Source: Arcobacter porcinus | GTDB lineage: Bacteria; Campylobacterota; Campylobacteria; Campylobacterales; Arcobacteraceae | DNA length: 64,000 nt | Assembly: GCF_004299785.2 (NCBI RefSeq) | Contig: NZ_CP036246.2 | Span: 1,054,001 to 1,118,000, forward strand | Direction of reading: 5' to 3' | Shown here: in pieces, positions 60,409 to 64,000 of the stretch | How positions within the stretch are numbered: the stretch's first letter is position 1 | Layout: the number at the start of each line of letters is the position of its first letter | Program-made: the position numbers and the translations under genes | The notes under the pieces: generated by a model | Databases searched by the model: none | What the model saw: the letters and a program-made list of their open reading frames with translations, nothing else | Told to the model about the DNA's origin: nothing

Positions 60409-61944
60409 ATGAAACATGTACCAATAGTTGTATTAGATTTTGGTAGTCAATATACACAAATTATAGCTAGGAAGCTAAGAGAAAATGGAGTATATTCTGA
60501 AATTGTTCCTTATAATGAATCAATTGAAGATATTATGGCAAGAACACCAAAAGGAATAATTCTTTCAGGTGGACCAGCTTCTGTTTATGCAAGTGATGCT
60601 TATCATCCAGATAGTACAATTTTTGACTTAGGTCTTCCAATTTTAGGAATTTGCTATGGAATGCAACTTATTTCTCAACATTTTGGAGGAAGTGTAATTC
60701 CAGCAACAAGCCATGAATACGGAAAAGCTAAATTAGATTTTGTTGTTGAAAATGATATTTTCAAAGATACTCCAAATGGTCAAACAGTTTGGATGAGCCA
60801 CGGAGATAGAGTTGAAGATATTCCAAATGGATTTTCAAAAATTGCAACAAGCGAAAATTCTCCATTTGCAGCAATAGCAGATACAAATAGAAATATCTAT
60901 GCATTTCAATTTCACCCTGAAGTTTATCACTCTGAGCACGGTTCAAAACTTCTTAAAAACTTTGCAAAATATATTTGTGGATGTGAAAGCACTTGGAATA
61001 TGGGAAGTTTTGCAAAAGAACAAATAGCAAAAATCAAAAATCAAGTAGGAAATAAAAAAGTTTTATGTGCTGTTTCAGGTGGAGTTGATAGCTCTGTTGT
61101 TGCAACACTTCTATTTGAAGCAATTGGAAATCAAGTTATTCCTGTTTTTGTAGATAATGGTCTTTTAAGAGCAAATGAGAGAGAACAAGTTGAAACTATT
61201 TTTAAATCAAGAGGAATTGATTTAATAACTATTGATGCAAGTGAAAAATTCTTAACAAAACTTGCAGGTGTTACTGATCCTGAAACAAAAAGAAAAATCA
61301 TTGGTGAAACATTTATTGAAGTTTTTGATGTTGAAGCAAAAAAACACGAAGGTGTTGAGTTTTTGGCTCAAGGAACACTTTATACAGATGTTATTGAATC
61401 TGTTTCAGTTAAAGGTCCTTCAAAAACTATAAAATCTCATCACAATGTTGGTGGACTTCCTGATTGGATGAAATTCGAACTTGTTGAACCTTTAAGAGAG
61501 ATTTTTAAAGATGAAGTAAGAGAACTTGGACTTGAGCTTGGACTTCCAAGAAATATGATAAATAGACATCCATTTCCTGGACCTGGACTTGCTATTAGAG
61601 TTATGGGAGATGTAAATAAGCCTGATTTAGATCTTTTAAGAAAAGCTGATGTTATTTTACTAGATGTTTTACACTCAACTGGATACTATGAAAAGACTTG
61701 GCAAGCATTTACAGTGCTTCTAAATGTAAAATCAGTTGGAGTTATGGGTGATAATAGAACTTATGATAACACTGTTTGTGTAAGAATTGTTGATGCAACA
61801 GATGGTATGACTGCAACATTCTCTCACATTCCTCACGAAATTCTTGAAACAATTTCAAGAAGAATTATAAATGAAGTAAATGGAATAAACAGAGTAGTTT
61901 ATGATATCTCTTCAAAACCACCTGCAACTATTGAGTGGGAATAA
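60409..61944 (+). CDS. guaA: GMP synthase, glutamine-hydrolysing
   Basis: Converts XMP to GMP. 511 residues. The class I amidotransferase domain has the nucleophile Cys in ILGICYGMQ and the catalytic His and Glu in FQFHPEVYH. The PP-loop domain has SGGVDSSV. The C-terminal dimerisation domain is conserved up to PPATIEWE. Full-length. The gap before it (60347-60408) has a likely -10 but nothing else. Confidence 0.97.
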   Translation: MKHVPIVVLDFGSQYTQIIARKLRENGVYSEIVPYNESIEDIMARTPKGIILSGGPASVYASDAYHPDSTIFDLGLPILGICYGMQLISQHFGGSVIPATSHEYGKAKLDFVVENDIFKDTPNGQTVWMSHGDRVEDIPNGFSKIATSENSPFAAIADTNRNIYAFQFHPEVYHSEHGSKLLKNFAKYICGCESTWNMGSFAKEQIAKIKNQVGNKKVLCAVSGGVDSSVVATLLFEAIGNQVIPVFVDNGLLRANEREQVETIFKSRGIDLITIDASEKFLTKLAGVTDPETKRKIIGETFIEVFDVEAKKHEGVEFLAQGTLYTDVIESVSVKGPSKTIKSHHNVGGLPDWMKFELVEPLREIFKDEVRELGLELGLPRNMINRHPFPGPGLAIRVMGDVNKPDLDLLRKADVILLDVLHSTGYYEKTWQAFTVLLNVKSVGVMGDNRTYDNTVCVRIVDATDGMTATFSHIPHEILETISRRIINEVNGINRVVYDISSKPPATIEWE

Positions 61945-61975
61945 TTCTAACAATTTCCACTAATTTTTCACTCAA

Positions 61976-62014
61976 ATTTGGCTTGATGTACTATTTAGTA
62001 CACCTTCGCCAAAT
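61976..62014. other. Compound hairpin in the convergent guaA-mazF gap
   Basis: ATTTGGC (61976-61982) and GCCAAAT (62008-62014) form an outer stem enclosing a perfect GTACTA-TT-TAGTAC hairpin (61988-62001). No T-run follows on either strand, so it is not a classic terminator. Confidence 0.45.
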
Positions 62015-62037
62015 CTAAACAAAATATACAAAAAAAT

Positions 62038-62373
62038 TTAGAAAATTATACTTTTAGTAATTCCTAAAACTTGATTTAATGTATTTTCATCGACTTTTTC
62101 CACAAACTTTACTTTTCTTGCATTAAAATCTATGGATTTAATTTGTTCAGTCATTATAAAACCTTTTAGATTTTCGGCTTCTAGTTTTATATGAAAAGGG
62201 AAGTTTCTATCTGTATTTGTAATTGGACAAGCTATTGCTAAGCCTAATGCTTTATTAAAAAGTTCATTACTTATAATGAGTGCTGGTCTTCGACCTTTTT
62301 GTTCATGTCCTGATGATGGATCAAAAGAGAGTATTACCAAATCACCTTTTTTAGGAATATATTTTTTTACCAC
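62038..62373 (-). CDS. mazF: MazF-type mRNA interferase toxin
   Basis: 111 residues, a complete PemK/MazF fold: KKGDLVILSFDPSSGHEQKG with the conserved Arg in GRRPALII and the ACPITNTDR region (active-site Thr), then QIKSID. It cleaves single-stranded RNA at specific triplets to tetramers. It overlaps mazE by 7 bp, as is usual. Specificity not predictable here. Confidence 0.92.
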   Translation of the reverse strand: MVKKYIPKKGDLVILSFDPSSGHEQKGRRPALIISNELFNKALGLAIACPITNTDRNFPFHIKLEAENLKGFIMTEQIKSIDFNARKVKFVEKVDENTLNQVLGITKSIIF

Positions 62374-62612
62374 TCTTCTTTTCCTATAACTTTATCAAAC
62401 TCTTCAATAACTTTATAGTCATTTGGTATTTTTGAAATTAATTCTTTTAAATCATAATTTAAAATATCTTTTTTTATTGGTTCTAGAATCACTTTTCCAT
62501 CTGTAAGAGTTATTCTAACATCATCTCCTACTTTAAGTTCTAAAGTTTCCATAATATCTTTTGGCATTCTAAGACCTTGTGAATTACCCCATTTTGAAAT
62601 TTTAGCAGTCAT
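62367..62612 (-). CDS. mazE: MazE-type AbrB-fold antitoxin
   Basis: 81 residues from ATG 62612, which has AAAGGAG upstream; an ATG 24 bp further upstream is less likely. N-terminal AbrB/MazE DNA-binding part (ISKWGNSQGLRMPKDIM) and an acidic C-terminal tail that would neutralise MazF. It normally represses its own operon. Confidence 0.92.
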   Translation of the reverse strand: MTAKISKWGNSQGLRMPKDIMETLELKVGDDVRITLTDGKVILEPIKKDILNYDLKELISKIPNDYKVIEEFDKVIGKEEW

Positions 62613-62626
62613 TTTAACTCCTTTAT

Positions 62627-62658
62627 GTATATCCAAAGTATATCTTTTATAAGTATAT
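62627..62658 (-). promoter_or_regulatory. Possible mazEF operator (three GTATAT repeats)
   Basis: GTATAT occurs at 62627-62632, 62638-62643 and 62653-62658, 11 and 15 bp apart, in the 64-bp gap upstream of mazE. It may be the binding region for MazE(F) autoregulation. The promoter itself was not resolved. Confidence 0.35.
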
Positions 62659-62676
62659 TTGTCAATATTTATTATT

Positions 62677-64000
62677 TTAAGATGAACAGCTTACATGAGA
62701 AACCCCAGCTATTCCAAAATACTCTTTTGGTTTTTTAGAATAGTATTTCTCTTCAATATCTTTACTTTGTTCTTCATATGGTTTTATCATAATTTTTTCT
62801 AACTCTTTTAAAGATTCATAATTTTCTTTTTGGGCTTCTTTATATGCCCAAACTAAATGCCACTCTCTTAAAACATATTTTGGATTTATAGCTTTCATAT
62901 TTTTAATAAGATTTTCTTTCGATTCTTCATCTTCTATATTAATTTTTGTTTTCCAAGATTCAAACCACTTTTGCCATCTATTTTTTAAATTTTCATCTAA
63001 TTTATCATAAAAACTTTTTTCTAAATCTAAAACTTCCTTAGGAATATTTGATAACTCTCTAAAAAATATTGTGTAATCAACTTTTGTTTCAATCATAAGA
63101 TTTACAAGCTCTTCAAAAAGTTTAAAATCAAAACTTTCAAGCCCTAGTTTACTTGCCCACATATTTTCTATTTTATCTTGCATAATATTTAAAAAGCCAT
63201 TTTCTATATTTTCAAGCTTTTCTAAATACTCTTTATTTGAATTAATCAAAGGTTTTAAAGAACTACAAAAAGATCTAAAGTTTTTTTCTGCAGCTCTTGG
63301 CTGATTTAGAAATGAAAAATGTACTCCTCCACCTGTCCATGATTGATATTTTGGATCAAACATCTCCATAAAGCCAAATGGTCCATAATCAAGTGTAAAA
63401 CCACCAGCTGCACAATTATCACTATTGAAATTTCCTTGACAAAATCCAACTCTTATCCAATTTACAACTAAAGATATAACTCTATCTTGAAACTTACCTG
63501 CAAGTAATAAAATCTTATCTTCTAAAGCCAAATCTTTATCTATCTCTTTTTTATATTCTCTTTCAATCAAATGTAAAACAATCATCTCTAGCTCTTTTAA
63601 AGCATTTTTATGTTCATTCTTTCTAGCTCGTCTAGCAAAAAGTTCTATCTGCCCTACTCTTAAAAATGAAGATGCAATTCTTGTACTTATTGCAACATCT
63701 TCATTTATCATAAGTTCAGGATCATACGAATATGACTTATCTTTAAACCAAGTTCTTCTTACTTGCTCTTTTTTACTTGTAAACAAAGTTAATGACCTAG
63801 AAGTAGGAATATTTAAAGCATTCATATGTTCTTGAGCCAAAAATTCTCTAATACTTGATCTTAAAACAGCTCTTCCATCAGCACCTCTACAATATGGAGT
63901 TTTTCCAGCACCTTTAAGCTGAAATTCCCATCTTTTACCATTTATAATAGCTTCAAAAACAGATATTGCTCTTCCATCTCCATAAGCATTTCCAGTTTGA
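62677..64000 (-). CDS. selO: Protein adenylyltransferase SelO (5' end beyond window)
   Basis: About 440 residues visible; the start lies beyond 64000. A pseudokinase-like AMPylating enzyme: it transfers AMP to Ser/Thr/Tyr of redox-related proteins. Motifs seen: GDGRA near the window edge, LKGAGKTPYCRGADGRAVLR, GNFNSDN and LDYGPFGFMEMF, and the C-terminal CSS. The residue that is Sec in human SelO is Cys here, as in E. coli YdiU. The name comes from the family; the protein here is not a selenoprotein. Confidence 0.93.
   Translation of the reverse strand, partial: QTGNAYGDGRAISVFEAIINGKRWEFQLKGAGKTPYCRGADGRAVLRSSIREFLAQEHMNALNIPTSRSLTLFTSKKEQVRRTWFKDKSYSYDPELMINEDVAISTRIASSFLRVGQIELFARRARKNEHKNALKELEMIVLHLIEREYKKEIDKDLALEDKILLLAGKFQDRVISLVVNWIRVGFCQGNFNSDNCAAGGFTLDYGPFGFMEMFDPKYQSWTGGGVHFSFLNQPRAAEKNFRSFCSSLKPLINSNKEYLEKLENIENGFLNIMQDKIENMWASKLGLESFDFKLFEELVNLMIETKVDYTIFFRELSNIPKEVLDLEKSFYDKLDENLKNRWQKWFESWKTKINIEDEESKENLIKNMKAINPKYVLREWHLVWAYKEAQKENYESLKELEKIMIKPYEEQSKDIEEKYYSKKPKEYFGIAGVSHVSCSS

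Noticed and set aside
1-64000. tRNA genes, rRNA genes, CRISPR arrays and phage or plasmid origins.
   Set aside because: None was seen in the intergenic gaps; no cloverleaf-like sequences, spaced repeats or integrase genes were recognised by eye.

Overview
The window is AT-rich, densely coded DNA from a member of the Campylobacterota (epsilonproteobacteria), most likely an Arcobacter-type genus. This rests on gene content: formate dehydrogenase with a TAT-target accessory gene, TorA-type reductase beside a monoheme cytochrome, an OprD-like porin, a SprA-related protein, and histidine kinases whose H-box reads [10 protein letters not shown]. It also rests on frequent 1-14 bp gene overlaps and TTG/GTG starts. 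No rRNA, tRNA or CRISPR array was seen.

Layout. 1-5.5 kb: ilvBN end, a flagellin-like gene, a Ppx/GppA phosphatase, pssA, a SprA-family protein and a minimal rod/hook-like protein. 5.5-12.6 kb: an S/N-oxide respiration locus (torA, cytochrome c) with its own response regulator, peptide-type binding protein and histidine kinase. A porin is divergent from it, followed by a ttcA-like gene, moeA, an EamA transporter, an M48 protease, a PLD-like protein and a thioesterase. 19.2-23.1 kb: a candidate small RNA, IS110-family copy 1 and a flavocytochrome c sulfide dehydrogenase pair. 23.1-28.2 kb: a Cache-kinase/regulator pair and a TRAP transporter. 28.9-38.9 kb: a large minus-strand operon for a selenocysteine formate dehydrogenase, its maturation factors (FdhD, a divergent NifS-like protein, MoeA, a TorD-type chaperone) and a polyferredoxin. 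39-43.6 kb: a divergent operon of binding protein, kinase, regulator and Nramp-like transporter. 43.6-50.9 kb: a MerP/MerT/transglutaminase cluster, selD, a TlpA/DsbA/DsbB thiol-redox set and a GH17-GT2 glucan synthase. 50.9-54.4 kb: a Kef-type antiporter gene split by IS110 copy 2. 54.4-64 kb: housekeeping genes (methyltransferase, acyltransferase, aspartate aminotransferase, YgjP-type protease, nadB, guaA), mazEF and selO.

How it fits together. The genes describe anaerobic or microaerobic respiration built on molybdenum, selenium and sulfur. MoeA (twice), FdhD and the TorD-type chaperone supply and install cofactor. SelD supplies selenophosphate for the UGA codon in fdhA, which is followed by a recognisable SECIS-like hairpin. 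Formate and sulfide are donors; an S/N-oxide is an acceptor. Three kinase/regulator modules, two with a dedicated periplasmic binding protein, sit directly beside the respiratory or uptake loci they probably control.

The most interesting non-coding signals are in the two identical 1.83-kb IS110 elements. Comparing them gives exact ends, a CT core and a shared target motif. One copy landed in the ribosome-binding site of the sulfide dehydrogenase operon and the other inside the antiporter gene, whose original 541-residue frame can be rebuilt exactly. The long leader of the element folds into a plausible guide (bridge) RNA.
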